NCBI GenBank assembly: GCA_964514305.1
Contig: CAZEQD010000004.1
Location: 1-64,000 of the forward strand
Length of the DNA: 64,000 nt
Direction: 5' to 3'
DNA from: CAZEQD01 sp964514305
Lineage (GTDB): Bacteria; Acidobacteriota; Aminicenantia; Aminicenantales; Aminicenantaceae
The first letter of the stretch is position 1, and every line of letters starts with the position of its first letter. The notes under the pieces were generated by a model, which made no database searches, had not been told where the DNA came from, and saw only the letters and a list, made by a program, of their open reading frames with translations. This document shows, piece by piece, positions 25,987 to 35,090 of this stretch. The position numbers and the translations under genes were made by a program.

Positions 25987-26358
25987 ATGACCAACGAAGA
26001 AAAACCTAAAACTCAAAAAAAACCTCTTGAAACAAAACAGTCTTCAGCCAAGGAAAAAGATAAATCTGTCGAAAGTAAGCCCGAGGAAGAAAAAGAAGAA
26101 AAAAAGGCTGAAAATTCTGAAGCCAAAAAAGAACCTAAAAAAGAAGTAAAAAAGGAAGCTGTCAAAGAAGAAAAACCTTCTGAAAAGAAAGCAGAACCAG
26201 CTCCGGTCACTGCTCCTAAGCGAAAAAAAATAAACAAAATGAGCCTCGAAGAAATAGAAGCTAAAATCGAAGAGGTTAAAAATAAAATGGGCGGACTCCA
26301 CTCTAAGTATGGCCGTCAGTTGCTTATAAGAAGAGACTATTTACATTCTCTAAAATAA
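25987..26358 (+). CDS. Lysine/glutamate-rich small protein with a conserved-looking C-terminal helix
   Basis: 123 residues. About 1-78 is low-complexity Lys/Glu/Pro/Ala, probably disordered. The last 45 residues (KKINKMSLEEIEAKIEEVK, then KYGRQLLIRRDYLHSLK) look like an ordered helical hairpin. GAAAGGAAT precedes ATG. Function unknown. The DNA is purine-rich, which creates long false frames on the opposite strand; the plus-strand frame is chosen because it has a ribosome-binding site and an ordered C-terminus. Confidence 0.65.
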   Translation: MTNEEKPKTQKKPLETKQSSAKEKDKSVESKPEEEKEEKKAENSEAKKEPKKEVKKEAVKEEKPSEKKAEPAPVTAPKRKKINKMSLEEIEAKIEEVKNKMGGLHSKYGRQLLIRRDYLHSLK

Positions 26359-26387
26359 CCAAACATCTATTTTTCATCTCATCTTAG

Positions 26388-26894
26388 CTATCTTTTTTTC
26401 ATAACAAGCTTCATCCTAATCCGGTAATAAGGAATAAGAATTAAAATAATACCAAAAAGAGAGTAGAAATAATAACTACTTATACCCTTTTCTATTCTGT
26501 GAGCAACAAGAATCAGGCTCCTTTGAAGGTGAATAAAAATAAGATTAAAGAAAATAAGAACCAAATAAATAAATTCTTGTCTTATTTTTATTAGAAGGGA
26601 GCGTTTATTCTCAGAGAGATTGTCAATAGCGCCCACTAACAGCTTAACATCTCTAAGTTCTTTGAATTTAATCCTTGAGACAAGCCAAAAAGAAAAAAAG
26701 AAAAGAGTTTGAGCTAAAGGATAGATGAAAAAAAGAAGAGATTTCTGCCCATATAAAGTACGCTGGTTAAAGAAATTGATCCATAAAGGTATTTTTAAGG
26801 GAAGTCGAGGATAAGCATAGATGGCCATAATCCAGCCGGCAACAAGCAGCAAAATATTAGCCGCTAAAAGAAAAAGTGGGGCTTTTTTTATCAT
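26388..26894 (-). CDS. DUF1648-like membrane protein
   Basis: 168 residues with four hydrophobic helices. Between helices 1 and 2 is YAYPRLPLKIPLWINFF, which resembles the DUF1648 motif (YxxLPxxIPxHxxxxG) seen in SdpI-like immunity/membrane proteins. The final Gly/His part is replaced here. It converges with the small Lys/Glu-rich gene. Function unknown. Confidence 0.6.
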   Translation of the reverse strand: MIKKAPLFLLAANILLLVAGWIMAIYAYPRLPLKIPLWINFFNQRTLYGQKSLLFFIYPLAQTLFFFSFWLVSRIKFKELRDVKLLVGAIDNLSENKRSLLIKIRQEFIYLVLIFFNLIFIHLQRSLILVAHRIEKGISSYYFYSLFGIILILIPYYRIRMKLVMKKR

Positions 26895-27099
26895 TTTGTT
26901 CGAGCCTATAGCCTATTCTAAATATTAAATTAAATTTAAGAAATCATCAATTGAAAACAGAACAGAGAAAGCTTAATTACGGTTATAGATTTATAAAATT
27001 GAAAAATCACCCTTCCCGGCAAAATATTTTTTAATTCCAGAAAAAAAGCAGTATCAAGCCAATAATAAAAAGTATAAAAAAATAAGATACACAGATAGA

Positions 27100-27128
27100 T
27101 TTACATCTGATAAGTTTTTTGATATTAT
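27100..27128 (+). promoter_or_regulatory. Promoter of rpsO-pnp
   Basis: TTTACA (27100-27105), 17-base spacer, TATTAT (27123-27128), about 28 bases upstream of the rpsO start, with AAAGGAG in between. Confidence 0.6.
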
Positions 27129-27156
27129 ATTTTACCAATAAAAGGAGACGACAAAA

Positions 27157-27423
27157 GTGCTAAATAAAGAAGAAAAATCAAAAATAATTGGAAACTATAA
27201 AACTCATGCTGGAGATACTGGTTCACCAGAAGTTCAGATTGCTCTTATTACTAATAGAATAAATTACTTAACTAAACATTTCTTAATTCACAAGAAAGAT
27301 TTTCATTCCCGGACTGGCCTTATGAAATTGGTCGGCCGCAGAAAGAGACTGCTGGAGTACCTAAAATCACAGGATGTTAAAAGGTATGAAACTCTAATTA
27401 AGAAACTCAAGCTTAGAAAATAG
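27157..27423 (+). CDS. rpsO: 30S ribosomal protein S15
   Basis: 88 residues, full length. It binds 16S rRNA and helps form the platform of the small subunit. Diagnostic pattern: GDTGSPEVQIALITNRINYLTKHF, then HKKDFHSRTGLMKLVGRRKRLLEYL. The start codon is GTG with AAAGGAG about 10 bases upstream. It is followed 23 bases later by pnp, the common bacterial pairing. The leader is too short to judge S15 autoregulation. Confidence 0.97.
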   Translation: MLNKEEKSKIIGNYKTHAGDTGSPEVQIALITNRINYLTKHFLIHKKDFHSRTGLMKLVGRRKRLLEYLKSQDVKRYETLIKKLKLRK

Positions 27424-27446
27424 GCAAAGTTCCGGGTTTTTACAAA

Positions 27447-29624
27447 ATGTCAGGCCTTAAAATAAATCTGGAAATAAGCAATCGTCTCCTTACTATCGAC
27501 ATCAGCAAAATTGGAAAGCAAGCAGACGGTACTGCCTTTCTCCGCTATGGAGACACCATCATGCTTATCTCTGCTACCTCTAAAAAAGAAGTAAAGGAAG
27601 AAAAGCCTTTTTTACCTTTGATTGTTGATTACAGAGAAAATACTTATGCTGCTGGAAAAATACCGGGAGGTTTTTTTAAAAGGGAAGGTAAACCTTCTGA
27701 AAGAGAAATTTTGGTCAGCCGGTTAATTGACCGGCCAATACGGCCTCTCTTTCCCGAAGGTTATTTTTATGATACGCAAATAGTTGCTCTTTTGCTTTCA
27801 GCCGACTTAGAAAATGAGCCGGATACCTTAGGAATAATAGGGGCATCTACTGCCCTTTATTTTTCTGATATTCCTTTTACTTCTCCTCTTGGCGCTGTTA
27901 AGGTTGGCCTTATCGATAATGAATTTATTCTTAATCCAACCGTTAGCCAACTTGATAAAAGTTCTCTCAATATGGTCGTAGTGGGAACTGAAGAAGGGAT
28001 TATAATGATAGAAGCTGGTGGAAAGGAAGTTGAAGAACAAAAAATTATAAAAGGCGTTTCTTTAGCTTATGACTCCATCCAAAAAATCATCCAAGCTCAG
28101 AAAGATTTATACGAAAAATCAAACATTAAAAAAAGAGAATTCCTACCCAGGCAAATAAATTCAGATAGACTCCTAAAAATCGAGAAAGAAATCTCTTCTC
28201 CCCTTTTGGAAGCTATCCAACTAAAACAAAAAAAAGAAAGAGAAGAAGCAACTAAAAAAATATTAGACAATCTCCTCCAGGCAATTCCTGAAGAAAATGA
28301 AGAAGAAATTAGCGAAACTAAAGAAATTTTTTATCAAATCCAAAAAAAATTAGTAAGAAATTTAATTCTCAATCAGAAGAAAAGAACTGACGGCAGAAGT
28401 TTTGATGACATAAGGCCCATCTCTATTGAAGTGGGCATCCTGCCCCGAACTCATGGTTCAGCCCTTTTTACAAGGGGAGAGACGCAATGTTTAGCCACTG
28501 TTACTCTTGGCACTTTTGAGGATGTGCAGCGACTAGATGGTTTAGGGGAAGAAGCTGAAAAAAGATTTATGCTTCATTATAACTTTCCTCCTTTCTGTGT
28601 CGGTGAAGTCTCTTTTTTAAGGGCACCAGGCCGACGGGAAATAGGACACGGGGCCCTGGCTGAAAAATCCATCCTGCCTTCTATCCCAGATGAAGAAAAA
28701 TTTCCTTATACAATTCGAATAGTCTCAGATATCTTAGAATCCAACGGATCCTCTTCCATGGCTACTGTCTGTGGCGGAGTCCTGTCTTTAATGGATGCCG
28801 GCGTTCCCCTGTCTATGGTTATAGCTGGAATCGCTGTTGGTCTGGTTAAAGAAGACAAGAACTATGCACTTCTAACTGACATTGCTGGGCTCGAAGATCA
28901 TTTTGGTGATATGGACCTTAAAGTAGCCGGCACCGAAAAAGGAATAACAGCTATCCAGCTTGATCTTAAGATTCCGGCCATTTCCCTCGAAATTTTAAAA
29001 GAAGGCCTGCTTAAAGCCAAAGAAGCTCGAATCAAGGTCTTAGAAAAAATGAAGGAAGTCTTGCCTGCACCTCGTCCTGATATTTCACCTTATGCTCCGC
29101 GCATCATTAATCTTGTTATTAATCCAGAAAAAGCAAGCGAAGTTATTGGCCCTGCGGGAAAGGTAATTAAAAAGATTATCGCTCAAACAAAAGCCAAAAT
29201 AGATATCGAAGAGAGCGGTAAAATCACTATAGCTGCCTCTGATATTCAATCAGCTGAAAAAGCAAGAGAAATGATCAGGGAAATTACCATAGAAGCTGAA
29301 GTCGGAAAAGTCTATACAGGCAAGGTTGTCCGTATAGAAGATTACGGAGCTTTTGTCGAAATTCTGCCCAACATTGTTGGCCTTCTTCACATTTCTGAAA
29401 TCTCCCACCGTCACATCAGAAACATTAGAGATATCCTGAAAATTGGCCAGACTGTTCGGGTTAAAGTCATCTCAATTGATGAAGACCATAAAATAAGATT
29501 AAGTAAAAAAGTTCTTGAACAAAATGAGCACCGGCCTTCACCCTTCAACCGCCCCCAACATAAAAAGCCTTACTCTTATCATAATCGTTATGGTAAATCT
29601 CGTTATGATAAGAAAAAATTCTGA
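27447..29624 (+). CDS. pnp: Polyribonucleotide nucleotidyltransferase
   Basis: 725 residues, full length. 3'-5' phosphorolytic exoribonuclease of mRNA turnover. Two RNase PH domains flank a helical linker: the first has YRENTYAAGKIPGGFFKREG, the second GETQCLATVTLGT, FPPFCVGE and FGDMDLKVAG with catalytic Asp residues. A KH domain (VIGPAGKVIKKI) lies near 560-610, and an S1 domain (YTGKVVRIEDYGAFVEI) near 620-690. A basic, His/Tyr-rich tail ends the protein. Operon with rpsO. Confidence 0.97.
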   Translation: MSGLKINLEISNRLLTIDISKIGKQADGTAFLRYGDTIMLISATSKKEVKEEKPFLPLIVDYRENTYAAGKIPGGFFKREGKPSEREILVSRLIDRPIRPLFPEGYFYDTQIVALLLSADLENEPDTLGIIGASTALYFSDIPFTSPLGAVKVGLIDNEFILNPTVSQLDKSSLNMVVVGTEEGIIMIEAGGKEVEEQKIIKGVSLAYDSIQKIIQAQKDLYEKSNIKKREFLPRQINSDRLLKIEKEISSPLLEAIQLKQKKEREEATKKILDNLLQAIPEENEEEISETKEIFYQIQKKLVRNLILNQKKRTDGRSFDDIRPISIEVGILPRTHGSALFTRGETQCLATVTLGTFEDVQRLDGLGEEAEKRFMLHYNFPPFCVGEVSFLRAPGRREIGHGALAEKSILPSIPDEEKFPYTIRIVSDILESNGSSSMATVCGGVLSLMDAGVPLSMVIAGIAVGLVKEDKNYALLTDIAGLEDHFGDMDLKVAGTEKGITAIQLDLKIPAISLEILKEGLLKAKEARIKVLEKMKEVLPAPRPDISPYAPRIINLVINPEKASEVIGPAGKVIKKIIAQTKAKIDIEESGKITIAASDIQSAEKAREMIREITIEAEVGKVYTGKVVRIEDYGAFVEILPNIVGLLHISEISHRHIRNIRDILKIGQTVRVKVISIDEDHKIRLSKKVLEQNEHRPSPFNRPQHKKPYSYHNRYGKSRYDKKKF

Positions 29625-29645
29625 TAAATTTAATCAGCCAAGCTG

Positions 29646-30131
29646 ATGAGAGTCAAATCTGGTTATAATAAAGGTTTCACTCTAGTAGAAATGCTGGTGA
29701 CTCTCACCATCCTAGCTATTATGGCCTCAGCCATTCTACCCTTAGCAAAAACAGCCGTAAAGAGAGAAAAAGAAATTGAATTGAGAAGAAGCTTAAGGAT
29801 GATAAGGGAAGCAATCGACGCCTATAAAAAATTAGCCGATGAAAAAAAGATTAAAGTTGAAGAAGAAACAGAAGGTTATCCTCCTGATTTAGAAACCCTG
29901 GTTAAGGGAGTCGAAGTTAAAGCTGAAATACAAGGCAAAAAAGAAGTAACAAAAATCATTAAGTTTTTAAGAAGAATCCCCAAAGACCCTATGACTAACT
30001 CTTATGATTGGGGACTACGCTCTTATCAAGATGAACCTGATTCTGAGGTCTGGGGAGGACAAAACGTTTATGATGTTTATACTAAAAGCCAGGCTAAAGC
30101 TCTTGATGGAACCAAGTATAAAGATTGGTAA
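29646..30131 (+). CDS. Type II secretion/type IV pilus pseudopilin (GspG-like), first of three
   Basis: 161 residues. A short basic leader ends with G followed by FTLVEMLVTLTILAIM, the prepilin peptidase motif with Glu5. The soluble part contains LRMIREAIDAYKK and ends YDVYTKSQAKALDGTKYKDW, the GspG-like C-terminal loop. It starts 22 bases after pnp and is followed 4 bases later by a paralogue. Three adjacent pseudopilins suggest minor pilin or secretion-tip components. Confidence 0.82.
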   Translation: MRVKSGYNKGFTLVEMLVTLTILAIMASAILPLAKTAVKREKEIELRRSLRMIREAIDAYKKLADEKKIKVEEETEGYPPDLETLVKGVEVKAEIQGKKEVTKIIKFLRRIPKDPMTNSYDWGLRSYQDEPDSEVWGGQNVYDVYTKSQAKALDGTKYKDW

Positions 30132-30135
30132 GAAA

Positions 30136-30549
30136 ATGAAGAAGAAATTACTTTCCTCCAGACAACAAGGATTTACTCTAATTGAAATGATAATCGTTTT
30201 TACCCTCATTGGTATCCTGGTTGGTCTAGGCATTCCTCAATATAAATATGCCGTTAAAAGAGCAAGAGAGTCAGTTCTAAGAGAAAATTTATTCCAAATG
30301 AGAAAACTCATCAATCAGTATTATGCGGATAAGGGAAAATATCCGCCTTCACTCCAGGCTTTAGTTGATGAAGAATATTTACAAAAAATACCCATAGATC
30401 CCATCACTAAATCTTCAGAAACATGGGTTGAAGTTAGAAAAACATTGACTGATGAAGAAATAATGGCTGGCCAAGAACCTGGAGTCATAGATGTTCTTTC
30501 TGGTTCCGATAAAAAAGGACTGGATGGCACTCCTTATAACACTTGGTAA
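30136..30549 (+). CDS. GspG-like pseudopilin, second of three
   Basis: 137 residues from the ATG at 30136. The open frame extends back into the previous gene, but the basic leader MKKKLLSSRQQG followed by FTLIEMIIVFTLIG fixes this start. KYPPSLQALVDEEYLQKIPIDP is the typical GspG loop, and the C-terminus DKKGLDGTPYNTW matches its neighbour's ending, so the two arose by duplication. Confidence 0.85.
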   Translation: MKKKLLSSRQQGFTLIEMIIVFTLIGILVGLGIPQYKYAVKRARESVLRENLFQMRKLINQYYADKGKYPPSLQALVDEEYLQKIPIDPITKSSETWVEVRKTLTDEEIMAGQEPGVIDVLSGSDKKGLDGTPYNTW

Positions 30550-30558
30550 TCTCTGAAG

Positions 30559-31092
30559 ATGAAATTTTCTACTGGCGAAAAAGGCTATACTTTAATTATC
30601 CTTTTGATCGCTATTGCAGTCATGAGTGTGGGCTTATTAATAGCTATTCCTGTCTGGAAAACGCAAATTCAACGAGAAAAAGAAGCTGAGTTAATCTTTC
30701 GCGGCCATCAATACGTAGAGGCTGTTCGCCTCTATCAATTAAAATATCCAGGCCGCTTTCCTCATTCTCTCAAAGAACTCTTGGGAGAAAAATGTATCCG
30801 CAGACTTTACAAAGAGCCGATGACTAAGGATGGCCTCTGGGATGTAATCCTCCTTTATCAGGGAGTCTCTCGTCAAAGAGGACAATCGCCCCAAAAGGTG
30901 ATGATAGCTCCCCAAAGAGTGCTTTCTTCCTTGGACAATCCCCAAATCTTGGGAGTGGTAAGCTCATCCCCACAAAAATCCATAAAAATATACAATGGGC
31001 AGACGTCCTATGATAAATGGCTTTTCTTTTATGGACAAGACCCGCAGCGAATGCCTGAAATTATCCGTTATGGTCAAGCCGAACAAAAGTAA
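30559..31092 (+). CDS. Pseudopilin-like protein, third of three
   Basis: 177 residues. N-terminal GEKGYTLIILLIAIAVMSVGLL is a prepilin-like helix, but Glu5 is replaced by Ile, as in GspK-like or atypical minor pilins. The soluble part has RGHQYVEAVRLYQLKYPGRFPHSLKELL, similar to general secretion pseudopilins. Its TAA overlaps the ATG of lpxB by one base (TAATG). Confidence 0.75.
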   Translation: MKFSTGEKGYTLIILLIAIAVMSVGLLIAIPVWKTQIQREKEAELIFRGHQYVEAVRLYQLKYPGRFPHSLKELLGEKCIRRLYKEPMTKDGLWDVILLYQGVSRQRGQSPQKVMIAPQRVLSSLDNPQILGVVSSSPQKSIKIYNGQTSYDKWLFFYGQDPQRMPEIIRYGQAEQK

Positions 31093-32222
31093 TGGCTTTT
31101 ATTCTTATCGTTGCCGGCGAAAATTCAGGAGAAAAATATGGAGCTCGGCTTGTCCACGAATTTAAAAGATTAAATCCCTCTTTCCAATTTTTTGGCATTG
31201 GTGGCTGCCGTATGAAAGAAGAAGGGGTTAACCTTCTTTATTCTATCCAAGACATGGGAATAGTTGGTGGCCTTGAGGTTGTAAGCCACTTCCCCAGGCT
31301 TATAAAAATATTCAATCATCTCCAAAGAGAGATTCGCAGTAAAAAACCCTCAGCTGCTGTTCTCATTGATTCACCCGATTTTAACCTCCGTCTGGCTAAA
31401 AAACTTAAAAAATACTCAATCCCTATCCTTTATTATGTAAGTCCTACGGTCTGGGCCTGGAGGAAAAAAAGACTAAAAGTCATCAAAAAAACTGTCTCAA
31501 AAATGCTTCTAATATTTCCATTTGAAGAAAAAATTTATAAAAATCATGAAATTCCAGCTAAATATATTGGCCATCCTCTTTCAGAAATCATTAATCTTTC
31601 TCTGACCAAAGAAGAATTTTACCAAAAATATGAGCTGTACCCTGGCCAAAAAATAATAGCCCTAATGCCAGGCAGCCGCCAGAGCGAACTAAAATTTCAT
31701 CTACCAGTCTTACTTAAAGCCATGGTCAAAATAAAGGCTGAATTTCCAGTTCAATTTCTTCTTCTCAAAGCAGAAAACATCGAAGCCGACCTTTTAGAAA
31801 AATATTTAAAAAATGCAAAAAGCAACTTGAAGATATTAAATAACAATAAATATGAAGCTTTAGCTTACGCCCATCTTGTCCTGGCCGCCTGTGGCACGTC
31901 TAACCTAGAAGCAGCTCTTTTAGGCACTCCCCTCATTGCTTTCTATCGAATTTTTCCTCTTACTTATCTTTTTGGCATAAAATTAATTAAGATTAAAAAC
32001 TACAGTATAGTCAACATTCTTGCCGGGGAAAAAATCATCCCTGAGTTAATCCAGCATAACTTTACGCCTGAAAATATCTTCCAGGAGACAAAAAAAATCC
32101 TGGGATCAGAACTGATAAAATCAAGGATGGTGGAAAACTTTTCTCACCTAAAAAAAACATTAAACAAAGGTCAGGCTTCCTTAACAGCTGCCCAAGAATT
32201 AGAAAAGCTATTAAGATTTTAA
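31092..32222 (+). CDS. lpxB: Lipid-A-disaccharide synthase
   Basis: 376 residues, GT19 family, joins UDP-2,3-diacylglucosamine and lipid X at the inner membrane in lipid A synthesis. Landmarks: AGENSGEKYGARLV at the N-terminus, FGIGGCRMKEEGV, DSPDFNLRLAKK, YYVSPTVWAWRKKR, IGHPLSE, LMPGSRQSELKFHLP and the acceptor/donor site CGTSNLEAALLGTPLIAFYR. Length typical. Coupled to the pseudopilin genes by a one-base overlap. Together with waaA it marks a diderm envelope. Confidence 0.95.
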   Translation: MAFILIVAGENSGEKYGARLVHEFKRLNPSFQFFGIGGCRMKEEGVNLLYSIQDMGIVGGLEVVSHFPRLIKIFNHLQREIRSKKPSAAVLIDSPDFNLRLAKKLKKYSIPILYYVSPTVWAWRKKRLKVIKKTVSKMLLIFPFEEKIYKNHEIPAKYIGHPLSEIINLSLTKEEFYQKYELYPGQKIIALMPGSRQSELKFHLPVLLKAMVKIKAEFPVQFLLLKAENIEADLLEKYLKNAKSNLKILNNNKYEALAYAHLVLAACGTSNLEAALLGTPLIAFYRIFPLTYLFGIKLIKIKNYSIVNILAGEKIIPELIQHNFTPENIFQETKKILGSELIKSRMVENFSHLKKTLNKGQASLTAAQELEKLLRF

Positions 32223-32229
32223 TCTTTAT

Positions 32230-32727
32230 TTAGTTGGAGGGGATAATAAATTCCAGCTTATCTAATAATTTAAGCTGATTCTTGGCTACACTGCCTGCCT
32301 TTAATTCCAATACATAAGTAGCTGGCAATTGAGAAGAATAGGTGGGACAAGGTTCCTTCAGACAAGGAGGAACATTTTCTTCGAGGTGTATAATTCTTTT
32401 TTCCTTGTCCAGCCAGAGGATATCGATAGAAAATTTCATGTTTTTCATCCAGAAAGGATAAATACCCCCTTTTTCGAAAATAAAGAGCATCCCTTGATCT
32501 TCATTAATTTTTTCCCGAAACATAAGCCCCAGAGCTCTTTCTTCCTCAGTTCTTGCCAACTCAGCTGTTACCGAGAAGCCATTAGGAAAAAAAACTCTGA
32601 TATAGCCTTTTTTACCCCCTTCGACAGAGATAAAAATTAGACTTAAAATTAAAAAAAGGAACAAAACAGGCAGCGAATGAGGCGCTCTTAATTGGTTATT
32701 ATTTCTTTTAGTTGCTTTTCGGGTCAT
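32230..32727 (-). CDS. DUF192 family exported protein
   Basis: 165 residues with an N-terminal membrane segment (about 18-35). The DUF192 domain is complete: VTAELARTEEERALGLMFREKI, then GMLFIFEKGG, FWMKNMKFSIDILWLD and the C-terminal TYVLELKAGSV. Function unknown in general; the fold is a small beta barrel. It lies 4 bases downstream of pcm on the same strand and converges with lpxB with a 7-base gap. Confidence 0.85.
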   Translation of the reverse strand: MTRKATKRNNNQLRAPHSLPVLFLFLILSLIFISVEGGKKGYIRVFFPNGFSVTAELARTEEERALGLMFREKINEDQGMLFIFEKGGIYPFWMKNMKFSIDILWLDKEKRIIHLEENVPPCLKEPCPTYSSQLPATYVLELKAGSVAKNQLKLLDKLEFIIPSN

Positions 32728-32731
32728 GGTT

Positions 32732-33364
32732 TCAATGAATAGAGACTAAAGGCACAAATCTAACAGGTAACAATTTTTTTTTCTTAAATTTTTTCTTGTC
32801 TCTGGTAATAAGCACTAATTCTTGGAAAGTAGAGCCAACTGGAATAATCATTCTGCCTGATATCCTCAGCTGTTTCTTGAGGCCTTCGGGAACTTTAGAA
32901 GGAGCAGCTGTAACTATAATGCCATCATAAGGGGCATATTCTGGCCAGCCTAAAGTGCCATCTCCGATTTTAAAATTAATATTTTTATACCCCAGTTGAC
33001 TTAATATTTTTTGAGCCCTTAAAGAAAGTTCCCCTAAAATCTCAATAGTATAAACCTCTTCAGCTATTTCAGCCAGGACAGCCGCTTGATATCCAGAACC
33101 GGTTCCTACTTCTAAGACTCTCTCCCTTCCTGTCAGCTGAAGAACCTCAGTCATATAAGCCACAATATAGGGCTGGGAAATAGTCTGACCATAACCTATT
33201 GGGAGGGGCTCATCACTATAAGCATATGGAAGCATTTCTTTGCTGACAAACAGGTGACGGGGAACTTTTTTCATGGCTTCTAGGACTTTTTCATCTTTTA
33301 CGCCTCTATTTTTTATCTGTGATTCTACCATTTTTTCTCTTTCTCGGCTGAAATTCTTTGTCAT
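32732..33364 (-). CDS. pcm: Protein-L-isoaspartate O-methyltransferase
   Basis: 210 residues, normal length. Methylates isoaspartyl residues for protein repair using SAM. Motifs: MVESQIKNRGVKDEKVL at the N-terminus, PLPIGYGQTISQPYIVA, SAM-binding VLEVGTGSGYQAAVLAE and DGIIVTAAPSKVPEGL, ending GRMIIPVG. All family residues are present. It is followed by the DUF192 gene and preceded by proS on the same strand. Confidence 0.94.
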   Translation of the reverse strand: MTKNFSREREKMVESQIKNRGVKDEKVLEAMKKVPRHLFVSKEMLPYAYSDEPLPIGYGQTISQPYIVAYMTEVLQLTGRERVLEVGTGSGYQAAVLAEIAEEVYTIEILGELSLRAQKILSQLGYKNINFKIGDGTLGWPEYAPYDGIIVTAAPSKVPEGLKKQLRISGRMIIPVGSTFQELVLITRDKKKFKKKKLLPVRFVPLVSIH

Positions 33365-33398
33365 CCCGCCTTCTTAATAAAAAAGGATTCTTTCTGAT

Positions 33399-34853
33399 TT
33401 AGTAAGCCCGAGCAAAATAGACAAAATTTTCAGCTTTTTTCTTACAAAAAACACACTCTCCAGTTGATTGAGGCTTATTATCAGATAAGATGATGGCTCT
33501 GATGGTAGCCATTGTTTCCTCTTTTATCTTTTCTTCACATCTTTGCTGACCACACCAAAATGCCTTAACAAACCCTCTTTTTGATTCAATCAAAGTTTTA
33601 AGTTCCTGGTAGTTTCGAGCTTCGTGGGTATTAGCTTGCAAAAATTCTAAAGCTTGATTAAATAAATTTTCTTGAACTTGCTCTAAAACCTGCCGCGTCT
33701 TTTTTTGCAGATGATCAAGCTTGACCGTTTGCTTGGCTAAGGTGTCTCGTCGAACCAAGACTGCTTGATTTTCCTTGATATCTCTAGGCCCCACTTCAAT
33801 TCTTAAAGGAACCCCCCTCATCTCCCACTCCGAGAATTTCCAGCCAGGAGTAAATTCTTCTCTTTCATCTAATTTAACTCTAAGGCCTGCCTTTAGTAAC
33901 TTTTTCTTAATTTTTTGAGCTACAGGCAAAACGCTTTCTTTCCAATTACCGATAGAAATAGGAATAATCACTACTTGAAGCGGAGCAACCCTGGGGGGGA
34001 ATTTAAGTCCAGAATCATCTCCATGAGACATAATCAAGGCTCCGATCAAGCGAGTGGAAACTCCCCATGATGTTTGCCAGACATACTGAAGATTCTGATC
34101 TCTATCTTCAAATCGAATATTAAAGACTTTAGAAAAATGCTGCCCCAGATTATGGGAAGTTCCCATCTGAAGAGCTTTGCCATCAGCCATCAAAGCTTCT
34201 ATAGAATATGTCTCTAAAGCCCCAGCGAATTTCTCTCTTTCACTCTTTTTGCCTGAGATAACTGGAATGGCCAATTCTGTTTCGACAAATTCTTTATATA
34301 GTTCTAAGATCATCAATGTCTCTTTTTGGGCTTCTTCATAGGTTTCGTGTGCAGTATGACCTTCCTGCCACAAAAACTCAGTTGTTCTTAAAAATGGCCT
34401 GGTCACTTTTTCCCAGCGAACAATGTTAGCCCATTGATTAATCAAAAGAGGCAAATCCCGCCAGGATTTTACCCATTTAGAATACATGTTGCCAATTATT
34501 GCCTCTGAAGTAGGCCTAACAGCCAGTCTTTCTTCCAATTCTTCTTTCCCTCCATGAGTAACCCAGGCTACTTCCGGTGAAAATCCTTCTAAATGTTCGG
34601 TTTCTTTTTTTAAAAAACTTTCAGGAATAAAGAGAGGGAAATAAGCGTTAGAATGGCCGCTTTCTTTTATTCTTTTATCAAGTAATGATTGAATATTCTC
34701 CCAGATAGCGTAGCCATAAGGTCTTATAACCATCATCCCCTTGATCGGGGCATAATCAGCAAGCTCTGCTTTGCGGATAAGCTCAACATACCATTTTGAA
34801 AAATCCTCACTCTTGGGAGTAAGCTTTTTTACATATCGCTGTTTTTCCTTCAA
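33399..34853 (-). CDS. proS: Prolyl-tRNA synthetase, archaeal/eukaryotic-type (short)
   Basis: 484 residues; charges tRNA-Pro. The N-terminus DFSKWYVELIRKAELADYAPIKGMMVIRP and the catalytic core RPTSEAIIGNMYSKW, PFLRTTEFLWQEGHTAHET identify class II ProS of the short type lacking the bacterial editing insertion. A zinc-binding-like C-terminal end has CGQQRCEEK and CVFCKKK. The frame has no ATG near its beginning; the start is TTG at 34853, supported by the promoter about 30 bases upstream and GGAAT at about 9 bases. Confidence 0.95.
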   Translation of the reverse strand: MKEKQRYVKKLTPKSEDFSKWYVELIRKAELADYAPIKGMMVIRPYGYAIWENIQSLLDKRIKESGHSNAYFPLFIPESFLKKETEHLEGFSPEVAWVTHGGKEELEERLAVRPTSEAIIGNMYSKWVKSWRDLPLLINQWANIVRWEKVTRPFLRTTEFLWQEGHTAHETYEEAQKETLMILELYKEFVETELAIPVISGKKSEREKFAGALETYSIEALMADGKALQMGTSHNLGQHFSKVFNIRFEDRDQNLQYVWQTSWGVSTRLIGALIMSHGDDSGLKFPPRVAPLQVVIIPISIGNWKESVLPVAQKIKKKLLKAGLRVKLDEREEFTPGWKFSEWEMRGVPLRIEVGPRDIKENQAVLVRRDTLAKQTVKLDHLQKKTRQVLEQVQENLFNQALEFLQANTHEARNYQELKTLIESKRGFVKAFWCGQQRCEEKIKEETMATIRAIILSDNKPQSTGECVFCKKKAENFVYFARAY

Positions 34854-34882
34854 CTTTTTATTCCTAAATCAGATTCTCGGTC

Positions 34883-34911
34883 ATTCTATCGACAGCTGAT
34901 TTTTTTGTCAA
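34883..34911 (-). promoter_or_regulatory. Promoter of proS
   Basis: On the minus strand TTGACA (34911-34906), 17-base spacer, TAGAAT (34888-34883). The predicted start near 34876 leaves a leader of about 23 bases before the TTG start codon. Confidence 0.7.
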
Positions 34912-35000
34912 GAAAAGGAGGGTATTTATCCCGGCCATTGTCAGCATCACAAACTGAGAAATTAAAATTTACAAGAAAATTTATTCTCTCCAATTCAAAT

Positions 35001-35028
35001 TCACCCCTTATTTCATCCAAAAAGGTGA
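35001..35028 (+). promoter_or_regulatory. Leader hairpin shared by the two PilZ-like genes, copy 1
   Basis: TCACC (35001-35005) can pair with GGTGA (35024-35028) around the loop CCTTATTTCATCC. The same sequence block (ATTCACCC, TTCATC, AAAAGG, GATTGA) occurs at 35574-35606 upstream of the paralogous gene, so gene and leader were duplicated together. Confidence 0.4.
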
Positions 35029-35090
35029 TTGACCAAGCCAAAAAAAAATGCAATTTTATCATTTCAAAAAAAATGGAAAAGGAAGCGGTC

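Noticed and set aside
26013..26301. Long Phe/Ser-rich open frames opposite the Lys/Glu-rich small gene
   Set aside because: They are the complement of a purine-rich coding strand, have no ribosome-binding site, and give meaningless composition.
30004..30135. Longer start for the second pseudopilin gene
   Set aside because: The extension overlaps the first pseudopilin in another frame and would place the prepilin motif over 40 residues from the N-terminus.
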